A stretch of 64,000 nt of DNA from Palsa-504 sp050013055 (GTDB lineage: Bacteria; Actinomycetota; Actinomycetes; Streptosporangiales; Streptosporangiaceae). The notes beneath the pieces are model-generated. The model was not told the origin of the DNA and ran no database searches. It worked only from the letters and a program-made list of their open reading frames with translations. The translations under genes and the position numbers were made by a program. Shown in pieces: positions 16,298 through 25,228 of this stretch; the first letter of the stretch is position 1; each line of letters starts with the position of its first letter. The stretch is taken from contig JBEKGC010000002.1 in assembly GCA_050013055.1 (NCBI GenBank), forward strand, positions 1 to 64,000, given 5' to 3'.

Positions 16298-17926
16298 ATG
16301 ACCGTGGGCGGGCGCGAGCATCAGGTCACGGTCCCGATCACTGCGACAGCACCGCCGCCCAGGGGCCGGCGAACGGGACGGGCGGGCCTGATCGCGGGCG
16401 TGGCCGCGATCCTCTTCTTCTGCTACTGGCGCCAGTCTCTGTCGGTGTCGCTGTCCTCGGACGGCTCGAGCAACGTGCTGCAGGCATGGGACATGCTGCA
16501 CGGAAACCTGCTGCTGTCGCACTGGCAGGTCTCGGACGTGTCCTTCTACACCACAGAACTGCCTCAGTACATGCTGGTCGAGGCCGTGGGCGGCGGCCTG
16601 GGGGTCTGGGTGGTGCACGTGGCCGCCGCCATGACCTATACGCTGCTCGTGCTGCTCGCCGCCCTGCTCGCCCAAGGCCAGGCCCGCGGACGGGCGGGCC
16701 TGGCCCGCGCGCTGCTCGCCGCGGGTCTCATGCTGGCGCCTCAGCTGAGCGCCACCGGGATCGTGCTGCTGTCCCCTGACCACACCGGCACGGCGGTCCC
16801 ACTGCTGCTGATCTGGCTGCTGATCGACCGGCTCAGCCCGCGGTGGATGGTGCCCGTTCTTGTCGGGCTGCTGTTTACCTGGGTGACGGCGGCCGACTCG
16901 ATCGTGCTGCTGACCGGCGTCATCCCGCTGGTGCTGGCGGGCGTGCTGCGGGCCGTCCCGATGCTCGTCCGGCCCGCGGCCAGGACCGCCGCCCGGTGGT
17001 ACGAGCTTGCCCTCGCGGCCGCGGCCGCGGCGGGCGGCGTGGCCGGGGAGTTCGCGCCGCGGGTCATCACCGCCCTGGGCGGGTACCAGCAGGCGACGGT
17101 GGGCACCGACACGGCCCTCGGCCAGCTGCCGCACGGATCCTGGGTGACGCTCCAGGCTTTCCTTGAGATCTTCGGCGCGAACATCTTCGGCGCGAGCTTT
17201 GACGGCGCGACACCCGTGATCGAGGTCGTCTTCGTGGCGCTGCACCTAGCCGGGGTGATCGCCGTGGTCTGGGCGCTGGGCCTGGCCGTCGCGCGGTTCT
17301 TCCGCGCTGGCGCGGAGATCGTGCCCGTCTTCGCCGCCGCCGTGCTGCTGAACGTGGGCGCTTACCTGGTCAGCGCGCAGGCACACGACCTGCTTGGCGC
17401 GCGTGAGATGGTCGAGGTGCTTCCGCTCGGCGCGGTGCTGGCCGGCCGTGTCCTCGGCGACCGGGTGCTGGCGTGGATACCGGTGGCGAGAAGCTGGTTC
17501 GTGCCCGTGCTCATCGTGCTCGCGGCCAGCTACCTGGCCGCGCTCGGCTATGGCGCCGCGCAGTCCCCTGTTCTCCCCGCTAACGAGCGCCTGGCCAGCT
17601 GGCTGGTCGCGCACCGGCTCAGCGACGGGCTGGCCGGCTACTGGCAGGCCAACAGCACGACCGTGGACAGCGGCCGCCGCGTCCAGGTCAGCTCGGTCAT
17701 ACAGGGTGCTGACGGCAAGCTGGTGCCGTACCAATGGGAAACCGATGACACGAACTACGACCCGGCCAGGCATGACGCCACCTTCCTCGTGGCGGGCGGG
17801 CCGGCCGGGTTGCAGGGCGGCCAGGCGGCCGCGGCGCTCACCTTCGGCCGTCCGGCCCGGATCTATCACGCCGACGGCTACACCATCATGGTCTGGAACA
17901 CCAACGTGCTGGCCCGGCTCGGCTAG
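16298..17926 (+). CDS. Polytopic membrane protein, GT-C-like, paralogue A3
   Basis: A 542-residue family-A protein. The ATG at 16298 is preferred because it falls 7 bp after the B2 stop; an upstream in-frame start at 16241 would lie inside B2. The first helix LIAGVAAILFFCYW leads to the loop LSSDGSSNVLQAWDMLHGNL with SDVSFYTTELPQYMLVE. About eleven helices follow, then the C-terminal domain with LASWLVAHRLSDGLAGYWQA, TNYDPARHDATFLV and FGRPARIYHADGYTIMVW. It is the counterpart of A2 in the second B-A-C module and is convergent with C2 54 bp away. Confidence 0.8.
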   Translation: MTVGGREHQVTVPITATAPPPRGRRTGRAGLIAGVAAILFFCYWRQSLSVSLSSDGSSNVLQAWDMLHGNLLLSHWQVSDVSFYTTELPQYMLVEAVGGGLGVWVVHVAAAMTYTLLVLLAALLAQGQARGRAGLARALLAAGLMLAPQLSATGIVLLSPDHTGTAVPLLLIWLLIDRLSPRWMVPVLVGLLFTWVTAADSIVLLTGVIPLVLAGVLRAVPMLVRPAARTAARWYELALAAAAAAGGVAGEFAPRVITALGGYQQATVGTDTALGQLPHGSWVTLQAFLEIFGANIFGASFDGATPVIEVVFVALHLAGVIAVVWALGLAVARFFRAGAEIVPVFAAAVLLNVGAYLVSAQAHDLLGAREMVEVLPLGAVLAGRVLGDRVLAWIPVARSWFVPVLIVLAASYLAALGYGAAQSPVLPANERLASWLVAHRLSDGLAGYWQANSTTVDSGRRVQVSSVIQGADGKLVPYQWETDDTNYDPARHDATFLVAGGPAGLQGGQAAAALTFGRPARIYHADGYTIMVWNTNVLARLG

Positions 17927-17980
17927 CCGGGGCTTCGGACCGGCGGAACGGCACGCCGGATGGCCGGGACAGGATCCGGA

Positions 17981-19228
17981 TTACATGTACAGGATGCGGC
18001 GCCTGGCCACCACCACAAGCGCGGGCAGGACGCAGGCCGCGATCGGGCCGAGGTAATGCCAGGACAGATACCGCCGTGGCGTGGCTATCAGCAGGACCAG
18101 CGCCATCAGGTAGGGCTCGATGAGAGAGCGTCCGTCGCCGAACGTGCTCGTCCAGGTCTGGCTGGACAGCAGGCCGAGCTGGAGCACGAAGAAGACGAAC
18201 GCGACCGGCTCATGCGCGGGCGCGGTGGTGACGAACAGCACGGCCAGCCCGGCGAGGAGGAAGATCGCCACCGTGGCGTACTCGAGCAGGTCGATGTCGA
18301 CCGGGCTCAGGTGGCTGGTGTTGATGTTAGCGATGTCGTAATTCAGCGCGTTGACCATGGCCGTGAACGGCACGGTGAGGTTGCGGCTGCCGTTCGCGAC
18401 CAGCGGGAAGTCGCCCTTGACGACGAAGTACACCGCGATTTCCAGCAGGCCGTACACCACGGCAGGAACGGCCCAGACCAGGTCGGGCAGGCCCAGGCCG
18501 CTCCGGCGGCGGGCTATCGCGATGAGCCGGCTGACGGCGATGGCCGCGGGAGCGAGCAGAATCGTTTCCCTGGTGATCGCGCCCACGGTGAACAGGACGG
18601 TGGCGAGCACGTAGGCGGCCCGGCCGCGCCGGCGGTAGGCCAGCAGGCCGCCCAGCATGCAGGCCTCGGCCAGCGGCTCCGCGGTGTCCCGGCCGACGCT
18701 GATGACCAGGCCGAAGTAGGCGGCGAAGGCCAGCCCCCACAGGGCGTGACGGCCGGACTCGCGGGCGAACATCCCGCCCAGGACGGCGATGGCCGCCACC
18801 GCCAGGAGGTTGATCACGACCAGGACGACCGGGACGAACTGGTGCTGGCCGAGGGAGAGCAGCCAGGCCAGCGCCGGGTACCCGATGCGGGTGTACCGGT
18901 AGGACTGATCCATGGTGATGCCGAACGCGGTCGCGTTCCAGTTGGCCGGGTCCAGCGCGAGCCGGTAGTAGAACTGCCCGTCGTAACCCGCCGAGGGGAC
19001 GAGCAGCAAGCCGTGGGGGAGCTGACTGCGGTCGGTGTAGACGTGCCCGGCCATGATGAACCGGTTGACATGACCCTGAGCCCAGGTTTGCCAGCGGGCC
19101 AGGGCGAAACCGAGCCAGCCGCAGAAAGCGATGGCACCAGGAACGACAGGCCGGTTCCATTTCGGCCATCGCGATGGCGGGCCTGGCCGGAGGGACCTAT
19201 CCTCATCCGGTGTGGAAGTGAGCTGCAA
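17981..19228 (-). CDS. Polytopic membrane protein with YDGQFYYR motif, paralogue C2
   Basis: A 415-residue relative of C1. After a 30-residue leader, the first helix ends ALARWQTWAQG; the outer loop reads LLVPSAGYDGQFYYRLALDP, then GITMDQSYRYTRIGYPALAW and LLSLGQHQFVPVVLVVINLL. The helix pair SVGRDTAEPLAEACMLGGLL and GAITRETILLAPAAIAVSRL match C1 position for position. It is convergent with A3 and divergent from A4 (119 bp apart), repeating the arrangement around C1. A surface-glycan glycosyltransferase role is inferred from topology and from the conserved Asp of the DGQF motif. Confidence 0.78.
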   Translation of the reverse strand: MQLTSTPDEDRSLRPGPPSRWPKWNRPVVPGAIAFCGWLGFALARWQTWAQGHVNRFIMAGHVYTDRSQLPHGLLLVPSAGYDGQFYYRLALDPANWNATAFGITMDQSYRYTRIGYPALAWLLSLGQHQFVPVVLVVINLLAVAAIAVLGGMFARESGRHALWGLAFAAYFGLVISVGRDTAEPLAEACMLGGLLAYRRRGRAAYVLATVLFTVGAITRETILLAPAAIAVSRLIAIARRRSGLGLPDLVWAVPAVVYGLLEIAVYFVVKGDFPLVANGSRNLTVPFTAMVNALNYDIANINTSHLSPVDIDLLEYATVAIFLLAGLAVLFVTTAPAHEPVAFVFFVLQLGLLSSQTWTSTFGDGRSLIEPYLMALVLLIATPRRYLSWHYLGPIAACVLPALVVVARRRILYM

Positions 19229-19346
19229 CCGCGGGCCTCCACCATGGCTGTCTCAGCGGGAAGGGCAAAGGGTGGGGTGGCCAGGCGGCTGAAGCCTACC
19301 AGAGCGTCGTCATACCCTGTAACAGCCGTAACGAACCTGATAGGCA

Positions 19347-21095
19347 GTGACGATGACACCGGGCCAGATGACACCGGGCCAGCTAACACCGGACGCCGGG
19401 CCCCCCGGGCGAGTGGCCAGGCGGCCAGGTGGCCGGGTGCTCCCCGGCGTCGCGGCCGTCCTGGGTGTGGTCCTGCTTTTCGTCGCCTACCTGCAAGTAT
19501 CCCGCACCTATCCGGAGAATTCCGACGAGTCGAACGACCTGCTCATGGCGTGGGACATGCTGCACGGGAATGTGCTGCTGCACGGCTGGTCCCTGTCAGA
19601 TGTCTCGTTCCTGACCACCGAGCTGCCGCAGTACGTCATGCTCGAACGTTTCTTCGGCCTCCATACTGACATCGCCCACATCGCCGCGGCGATGACCTAC
19701 ACGCTCGTGGTCGTGCTCGCCGTGTTGCTCGCCAGGGGGGCCAAGGGGGCCGACGAGGCCAAGGGGGCCGACGGGAAGGTGCCCGCGCGGGAGGCATGGG
19801 CGCGGATGCTGCTGACGGCCGGCCTGGTCTTCGCTCCCCAGCTCGGCGTCGGGGTCTTTGTCCTGTTGCTGTCCCTCGGGCACATCGGCACCGCTGTTCC
19901 GCTGATGCTGACCTGGCTGGTCATGGATCGTGCTGGCCCGGCGGGCCGGCTGGGACGCTGGGTTCCTGTCGTGGTCGGAGTGCTGCTGACGTGGGTGCTT
20001 GTCGCCGACCCGCTGGTGCTGGTGGTAGGGGTTTTCCCGCTCGTGGCGGTGTGCGCCCTGCGGGTCGGCCGCGGGCTGATCGCGGCCCGGCGTCAGGCCG
20101 GCCCGGATAACCCGGATAGCGCTGCCGACCGGGGCTGGCTCACCGGCGGCCTGGCCGCGCAGTGGTACGAGGTGTCCCTGGCCGTCGCGGCCATCCTGGC
20201 CGAGGGGCTGGCCTGGCTGGCCGGCCGGCTGCTGCGGGCCAGCGGCGCGTTCACCTTGCACCCGGTGCCGTACCATCTGGCGCCGCTGCGCACCTGGCCG
20301 GAGCACGCCCGGGTGACCGGGGAGGGACTGCTCGCGCTGTTCGGCGCCAGGCCGCAGGGCCCGGCAGTCGAGCTGGCCTTCGCCCTGGTGCACCTGGCCG
20401 GGGTAGCCCTGGTCCTCTGGGCCATCTGCCGGGTGGCCAGGCACTTTGCCAGCTGGCCCGACATGGTCAGCCAGATCCTGCTCGTCGCCATGGTCGTCAA
20501 CGTCGTGTTGTACGTGCCGAGCACGCTGGCCGACGCCACCGACCTGAACGCCAGGGAGTTCGCCGTCGTCCTGCCGTTCGGAGCCGTGCTGGCCGGCCGC
20601 ACCCTGGCGGCCAGCCTGCTCGGCCGCGAGGCCGGGGCGCGGCGCCGGCTGCGGCCGGTGCGGCTGGCCGGGCTGGTCGTGCTGGCCGGCTACGCGGCCA
20701 GCCTCGGCTACGCCGCGGCCCAGCCGTCGGTCCCGGCGGCCAACCAGCGGCTCGCGGCGTTCCTGGCCGCGCATCATCTGACCAGCGGCATCGGCGGGTA
20801 CTGGGAGTCGAGCGTCGTCACCGTGGGCAGCGACGGTGCCGTCACGATCAGGGCGGTGGCGCCGGGAACCTTGCAGCCGGACCTGTGGGAATCCAAGGCC
20901 TCCTGGTACGACCCCGGCTCGCATCAGGCGACGTTCCTGGTCACCGACAGCGCGTCCGGGTTCTTCAATCACTGGCAGCCCGGAGCCGCGGCGCTCGCCG
21001 CCTTCGGGCGGCCGGCCCGCACCTACCACGACGGCCCGTACACCGTGTATGTCTGGGACAAGAACCTGCTGGTCCAGGTCGACCGTCTCGGTTAG
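19347..21095 (+). CDS. Polytopic membrane protein, GT-C-like, paralogue A4
   Basis: A 582-residue family-A protein. The leader is short; the first helix GVAAVLGVVLLFVAYL precedes ENSDESNDLLMAWDMLHGNV and SDVSFLTTELPQYVMLE. A hydrophilic insert with repeated AKGADEAKGAD lies between the third and fourth hydrophobic segments, not seen in the other four copies. The C-terminal domain carries LAAFLAAHHLTSGIGGYWES, SWYDPGSHQATFLV and FGRPARTYHDGPYTVYVWD. In sequence and in the GFFNHW-type segment it is closest to A1. It is divergent from C2 and 61 bp upstream of pafA. Confidence 0.8.
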   Translation: MTMTPGQMTPGQLTPDAGPPGRVARRPGGRVLPGVAAVLGVVLLFVAYLQVSRTYPENSDESNDLLMAWDMLHGNVLLHGWSLSDVSFLTTELPQYVMLERFFGLHTDIAHIAAAMTYTLVVVLAVLLARGAKGADEAKGADGKVPAREAWARMLLTAGLVFAPQLGVGVFVLLLSLGHIGTAVPLMLTWLVMDRAGPAGRLGRWVPVVVGVLLTWVLVADPLVLVVGVFPLVAVCALRVGRGLIAARRQAGPDNPDSAADRGWLTGGLAAQWYEVSLAVAAILAEGLAWLAGRLLRASGAFTLHPVPYHLAPLRTWPEHARVTGEGLLALFGARPQGPAVELAFALVHLAGVALVLWAICRVARHFASWPDMVSQILLVAMVVNVVLYVPSTLADATDLNAREFAVVLPFGAVLAGRTLAASLLGREAGARRRLRPVRLAGLVVLAGYAASLGYAAAQPSVPAANQRLAAFLAAHHLTSGIGGYWESSVVTVGSDGAVTIRAVAPGTLQPDLWESKASWYDPGSHQATFLVTDSASGFFNHWQPGAAALAAFGRPARTYHDGPYTVYVWDKNLLVQVDRLG

Positions 21096-21144
21096 GCGGG
21101 CGACCCGGCCGGCCCGGATGCTGTTGTCAGTGGGCGGCGGGACG

Positions 21145-21150
21145 TAGCCT
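21145..21150 (+). promoter_or_regulatory. Candidate -10 box of pafA, leaderless start
   Basis: TAGCCT ends seven bases before the GTG start at 21157, so predicted transcription begins on the start codon itself. No ribosome site fits between them. Confidence 0.5.
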
Positions 21151-21156
21151 TGGCGG

Positions 21157-22515
21157 GTGGACCGGCGAATCTTCGGAGTCGAGAACGAGTACGGCGTTAC
21201 GTGCACCTTCCGCGGGCAGCGGCGTCTCTCGCCCGACGAGGTCGCGCGCTATCTTTTCCGGCGCGTGGTGTCGTGGGGGCGGAGCAGCAACGTCTTCCTG
21301 CGGAACGGGGCGCGGCTGTATCTCGACGTGGGCAGCCATCCGGAGTACGCGACGCCGGAGTGCGATAACGTCCTGGATCTCGTGGCGCACGACAAGGCGG
21401 GCGAGCGGATCCTGGAGGGTCTGCTCGTGGACGCTGACCGGCGGCTGCGCGAGGAGGGCATCGCCGGTGATATCTACCTGTTCAAGAACAACACGGACTC
21501 GGCGGGCAACTCCTACGGCTGCCACGAGAACTATCTGGTCGGCCGCCACGGCGAGTTCGGCAGGCTGGCCGACATCCTCATCCCGTTCCTGGTCACCCGC
21601 CAGATCATCTGCGGCGCGGGCAAGGTGCTGCAGACGCCGCGCGGCGCGGTGTACTGCGTGAGCCAGCGGGCCGAGCACATCTGGGAGAGTGTGTCCTCGG
21701 CCACCACCAGGTCCCGCCCGATCATCAACACCAGGGACGAGCCGCACGCCGACGCCGAGCGGTTCCGGCGGCTGCACGTGATCGTGGGCGACTCCAACAT
21801 GAGCGAGACCACCACGCTGCTCAAGGTCGGCTCCACCGACCTGGTGCTGCGGATGATCGAGGCCGGCGCGATCATGCGCGACCTGACCCTGGATAACGCC
21901 ATCCGGGCGATCCGTGAGGTCAGCCACGACATGACCGGCCGCAGCCGGGTCAGGCTGGCGAACGGACGCGAGCTCAGCGCCCTGGACATCCAGTACGAAT
22001 ACCTGAACCGGGCGAAAGACTTCACCGACAAGAACGGTGCCGACGCGGTCAGCAGGCGTGTCCTTGACATGTGGGAGCGGGCGCTGAGCGCGATCGAGAC
22101 AGGCAACCTCGACCTGATCGCGCGTGAGATCGACTGGGTCACCAAGTACCAGCTGATCGAGCGCTACCGGGCCAAGCATGACCTGCCGCTGTCCGCGCCC
22201 CGTGTCGCCCAGCTCGACCTGGCGTACCACGACGTGCACCGCGGCCGGGGGCTGTACTACCTGCTGCAGCGCGCCGGGGCGGTGGAGCGGGCCGCTCGCG
22301 ACATCGATATTTTCGAGGCGAAGTCCGTCCCGCCGCAGACCACCCGGGCGAAGCTGCGCGGTGAGTTCATCCGCCGGGCGCAGGAGAAACGGCGTGACTT
22401 CACCGTCGACTGGGTCCACCTGAAGCTGAACGACCAAGCCCAGCGGACCGTCCTGTGCAAGGACCCGTTCCGCTCGGTGGACGAGCGAGTCGAGAAGCTC
22501 ATCGCCGGCATGTGA
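21157..22515 (+). CDS. pafA: Pup--protein ligase PafA
   Basis: A 452-residue ATP-dependent ligase that joins the C-terminal Glu of the prokaryotic ubiquitin-like protein Pup to lysines of target proteins for the mycobacterial-type proteasome. The N-terminal RRIFGVENEYGVTCTF has the glutamine-synthetase-like ATP/Mg glutamates; LDVGSHPEYATPECD and KNNTDSAGNSYGCHENYL form the rest of the active site. INTRDEPHADAERFRRLHVI and DSNMSETTTLLKVGSTDLVL are strong family blocks, and the C-terminal domain ends with RSVDERVEKLIAGM. Length matches the family. Pup, Dop and proteasome subunits are not in the window, and pafB/pafC lie 16.6 kb away instead of adjacent. Confidence 0.97.
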   Translation: MDRRIFGVENEYGVTCTFRGQRRLSPDEVARYLFRRVVSWGRSSNVFLRNGARLYLDVGSHPEYATPECDNVLDLVAHDKAGERILEGLLVDADRRLREEGIAGDIYLFKNNTDSAGNSYGCHENYLVGRHGEFGRLADILIPFLVTRQIICGAGKVLQTPRGAVYCVSQRAEHIWESVSSATTRSRPIINTRDEPHADAERFRRLHVIVGDSNMSETTTLLKVGSTDLVLRMIEAGAIMRDLTLDNAIRAIREVSHDMTGRSRVRLANGRELSALDIQYEYLNRAKDFTDKNGADAVSRRVLDMWERALSAIETGNLDLIAREIDWVTKYQLIERYRAKHDLPLSAPRVAQLDLAYHDVHRGRGLYYLLQRAGAVERAARDIDIFEAKSVPPQTTRAKLRGEFIRRAQEKRRDFTVDWVHLKLNDQAQRTVLCKDPFRSVDERVEKLIAGM

Positions 22516-22592
22516 CCAGATGCACGCCGCGGATTCGGTAAACTCTGGGCTGGACTCGGCCTGGGAGTCCCCGGCGAACCTCGCTGAGCGGA

Positions 22593-22614
22593 CGGTAAGG
22601 TTCCGGTAAGATTC
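22593..22614 (+). promoter_or_regulatory. Two 11-bp direct repeats upstream of the PAP2 gene
   Basis: CGGTAAGGTTC is followed directly by CGGTAAGATTC. Adjacent 11-bp direct repeats are the usual binding pattern of OmpR/PhoP-type response regulators, one helical turn per unit. They lie about 80-100 bp upstream of the PAP2 start. Confidence 0.4.
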
Positions 22615-22689
22615 CCGTTGCCCATCGTTCGATGAGCAATGACGCCCTTGTCGCTGGCGCTTCAGGCCGGCCTGAAGGAGAACGTGCGG

Positions 22690-23679
22690 ATGTCCAGGAT
22701 TCAGGCGTGGCTCCAGCTCAGCCGGCGACCCGGGCCGCTGGTGATGGTGTCGCTGCTTTACCTGCTGCTGGTGTCCGGCGTGATGATCTGGCGCGGAATC
22801 TCGGTCTCGCCGGACTACTTGCTGCTGATCCTGGTCCCCGTGGCGCTGCTGAGCGGGCATTTCCTGAGGTTCCTGCGGGACTGGGTACCGTTCATCGCGC
22901 TGTTCCTCGGCTATGAGGCGGTGCGCGGCATCGCGCCCAAGAGCGGCATCCCCGTGCATTACGAGCTGGTTATCCGCGCCGACCGGGCCCTGTTCTTCGG
23001 CCACGACCCCAGCGAGTTCGTGCAGGCGCATCTGGGCTCGCTGCACTGGCTGGCGGTCGCGTGCACCGTGGTGTACTTCTGCCACTTCGTCGTCCCGATC
23101 GCCGTCGGCATGGTGCTGTGGCTGGTCGACCGGGTGCAGTTCCTGCGCTTCACCGTCTCGCTGCTCGCCATGTCCTTCGCGGGCTTCATTGTCTTCGTGC
23201 TCGTGCCGGTGGCGCCGCCGTGGCTGGCCAACAAGCACCACCTGCTGCCTGGCGTGCATTCGCTGATCGCCCTGCCCAGCGCGGTCAGCCCGTACTACCA
23301 GTGGCTGAACCCGGACGCGGCGGCGGCGTTCCCGTCGCTGCACGCGGCCTTCCCGACGCTGTGTGTGCTGGTGCTGTGGTCGGTGAACCGCCGGGCCGCG
23401 GCGGTGGCCTCCGTCTGGACGTTGGCGGTGTGGTTCAGCGTCGTCTACCTCGGCCAGCACTACGTCACGGACATCATCGGCGGCGTCGTCTTCGCCGTGG
23501 TCGCCTGGCTGGTCATGACCCAGCTGCTTGTGCCCAGGATCCCGTCGCTGCAGCACCGGCCCGCCGTGGCCGGTCCGAGCGAGCCCGGTCTCAGCGAGCG
23601 GAACTCCACTGACCAGGACACAGTGCAGCGGGGCGCGACGGAGGCCGTGGGGCCGGTATCACCACCGGGGGCCGGCTGA
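22690..23679 (+). CDS. PAP2-superfamily membrane phosphatase / phosphotransferase
   Basis: A 329-residue membrane protein with about six helices. The start at ATG 22690 is chosen for the AAGGAGA 9 bp upstream; GTG 22684 and ATG 22639 are in frame. The catalytic PAP2 motifs are AAAFPSLHAAFPTLC (Ser-x-His) and YLGQHYVTDIIGG (second His with the trailing Asp). The arrangement resembles Aur1-like inositol-phosphoceramide synthases and undecaprenyl-pyrophosphate phosphatases, so it could recycle polyprenyl phosphate or move a phospho-head group. Its last 89 bp overlap the convergent GT39 gene. It starts the second glycan block, right behind pafA. Confidence 0.85.
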   Translation: MSRIQAWLQLSRRPGPLVMVSLLYLLLVSGVMIWRGISVSPDYLLLILVPVALLSGHFLRFLRDWVPFIALFLGYEAVRGIAPKSGIPVHYELVIRADRALFFGHDPSEFVQAHLGSLHWLAVACTVVYFCHFVVPIAVGMVLWLVDRVQFLRFTVSLLAMSFAGFIVFVLVPVAPPWLANKHHLLPGVHSLIALPSAVSPYYQWLNPDAAAAFPSLHAAFPTLCVLVLWSVNRRAAAVASVWTLAVWFSVVYLGQHYVTDIIGGVVFAVVAWLVMTQLLVPRIPSLQHRPAVAGPSEPGLSERNSTDQDTVQRGATEAVGPVSPPGAG

Positions 23680-25228
23680 AGCGGTAAATGAGGATCGTCC
23701 CGTCCAGGATCCCGACCGGGCACCAGGCCCGGAGCCAGCTCAGTGAGGCGCGGTTCGCGCTGTTGAGCGCGGTCACCGACACGGCGACCCAGCCGTCGAG
23801 GTGGGCCGGCGTGGTCCCGAGCAGCGACCGGGCGCCCGGGATATCCGCCGTGGTGATGCCGCGGGGACCGAAATAGGCCACCCACGGGTCCCTGCTCGCG
23901 CTCCACGTGCGCAGCACGTAAAGGCCCTGGCCCCAGTCCACGTTGGAATCGGTCGCCACCGCGTAGTTGGGCCGGAACGGCCAGGCGGTCCACGCGATGG
24001 AATCAGGGAACGACCCGGCGGTGACGAGCACGGCCGCGCCGAGCAGCACGGCCGCGACCGCCCGGGCCAGCCGCTTGTCCCTCTCGCCCCGGGCCGCATT
24101 GACCGCCGCGACCAGCCCGCAGCCGGCCGCGGCCGCCCACAGCGCCAGCGCAGGCAGCAGGTAGCGCAGCCCGACGTCCTTCGGCGTGGCGAGCGTGAAG
24201 CCGGTCAGCATGGCCGCGGGCAGCCCCACCGCGAGCCCCGCCAGGCGCCGCGAATCCCGCGGCAGCCAAGCTCCCCCCGCAGCCCCGGCGATGAGCAGAA
24301 GCAGGCCCGCCCCCGGCCACTTGATCACCAGGCTGACCGGCCAGTACCACCAGCGGCCGCCGTTGTAGGCGATGCCCGCGACGTAGGCGGCCGAGCCGCT
24401 GTCATCATGGACGGACAGGTACCTGGCGCCGTCGAGATAAGGCCGGGGCACAAGCAGCGGCAGCTGCCGCACCAGGTCCGGATCGAGCACCAGGTAGACC
24501 GCCCAGACCGTGGCCCAGCCGATCAGGGCGGCCAGTGCGGCGCTGGCCACCGCATGTGCGACCCCGGAACGCCATTGCGCCGCCACCACTACGACCAGCG
24601 CCGCCGCGACCACGAGCAAGCCGGTGACCTGTGTCCCCGCGGCCGCCCCGAGGGCCAGCCCGAGCCAGGCCAGCCGCCTGGTGTCACGCCATCGCAGCCA
24701 GCGCAGCAGCGCCCACGAGCTCAGCGCCGCCGCCAGGGCGAACGGGATGTCAGCGCCGTCCAGGTGACCGATGCCGAGCACCAGCGGCGAGGCCAGCCAC
24801 AGCATGCCGCCCAGCGCGCCCGCCACCGGGCCGGCCAGTTCCGCGCCCACCGCGTACAGCACGAACGCCAGGCCGGCCGTCTCGGCCAGCGGGACAAGCC
24901 GCGAGGCGAACGTGACCCGGCGCAGCGTGCCCGCCGCCAGCTGCGCGGCGACGAACCGCGCCCCGTAGGCGTACTCGTCGTTGCCCGACCATGTCCCGTT
25001 GGCAGGCACGACGGGGTGGGTAAGCAGCACCGGCAGCACGGCCAGCACCTTGGCCAGCGGCGGATGCTCCTCGTTGATGGTCACATCGTGGTGCAGCACG
25101 GCGGCCACCCCGGCCGACACGTACACCGGCTCATCGAATGTCGGGGAATCGGCCCACGCCTCGGACACGCCGAGCGCTAGGAAACCCGCCGCCACGATCG
25201 CCAGCATGACCAGCGGAAGCCTGTTCAC
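23591..25228 (-). CDS. GT39/ArnT-like membrane glycosyltransferase
   Basis: A 545-residue protein from a GTG start at 25228. The first helix ends in a loop with SPTFDEPVYVSAGV and NEEHPPLAKVLAVLP, the acidic signature of the PMT/GT39 family (sugar transfer from polyprenyl-phosphate sugars outside the membrane). Ten or so helices follow, then SLVIKWPGAGLLLLIAGAAG, DVGLRYLLPALALWAAAAGC and a C-terminal domain with NVDWGQGLYVLRTW and AYFGPRGITTADIPGA, typical of this clade of bacterial GT39 proteins. The 3' end runs 89 bp into the PAP2 gene on the other strand. A 7-codon ATG reading frame (25252-25229) stops right at this GTG. Confidence 0.85.
   Translation of the reverse strand: MNRLPLVMLAIVAAGFLALGVSEAWADSPTFDEPVYVSAGVAAVLHHDVTINEEHPPLAKVLAVLPVLLTHPVVPANGTWSGNDEYAYGARFVAAQLAAGTLRRVTFASRLVPLAETAGLAFVLYAVGAELAGPVAGALGGMLWLASPLVLGIGHLDGADIPFALAAALSSWALLRWLRWRDTRRLAWLGLALGAAAGTQVTGLLVVAAALVVVVAAQWRSGVAHAVASAALAALIGWATVWAVYLVLDPDLVRQLPLLVPRPYLDGARYLSVHDDSGSAAYVAGIAYNGGRWWYWPVSLVIKWPGAGLLLLIAGAAGGAWLPRDSRRLAGLAVGLPAAMLTGFTLATPKDVGLRYLLPALALWAAAAGCGLVAAVNAARGERDKRLARAVAAVLLGAAVLVTAGSFPDSIAWTAWPFRPNYAVATDSNVDWGQGLYVLRTWSASRDPWVAYFGPRGITTADIPGARSLLGTTPAHLDGWVAVSVTALNSANRASLSWLRAWCPVGILDGTILIYRFSRPPVVIPAPRPPSRPAALCPGQWSSAR

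Noticed and set aside
21124..21150. Possible PafBC-dependent (RecA-NDp-like) promoter upstream of pafA
   Set aside because: TTGTCAGTG is present and TAGCCT lies downstream, but they are 12 bp apart rather than the 8 bp of the known motif, so the match is likely accidental.
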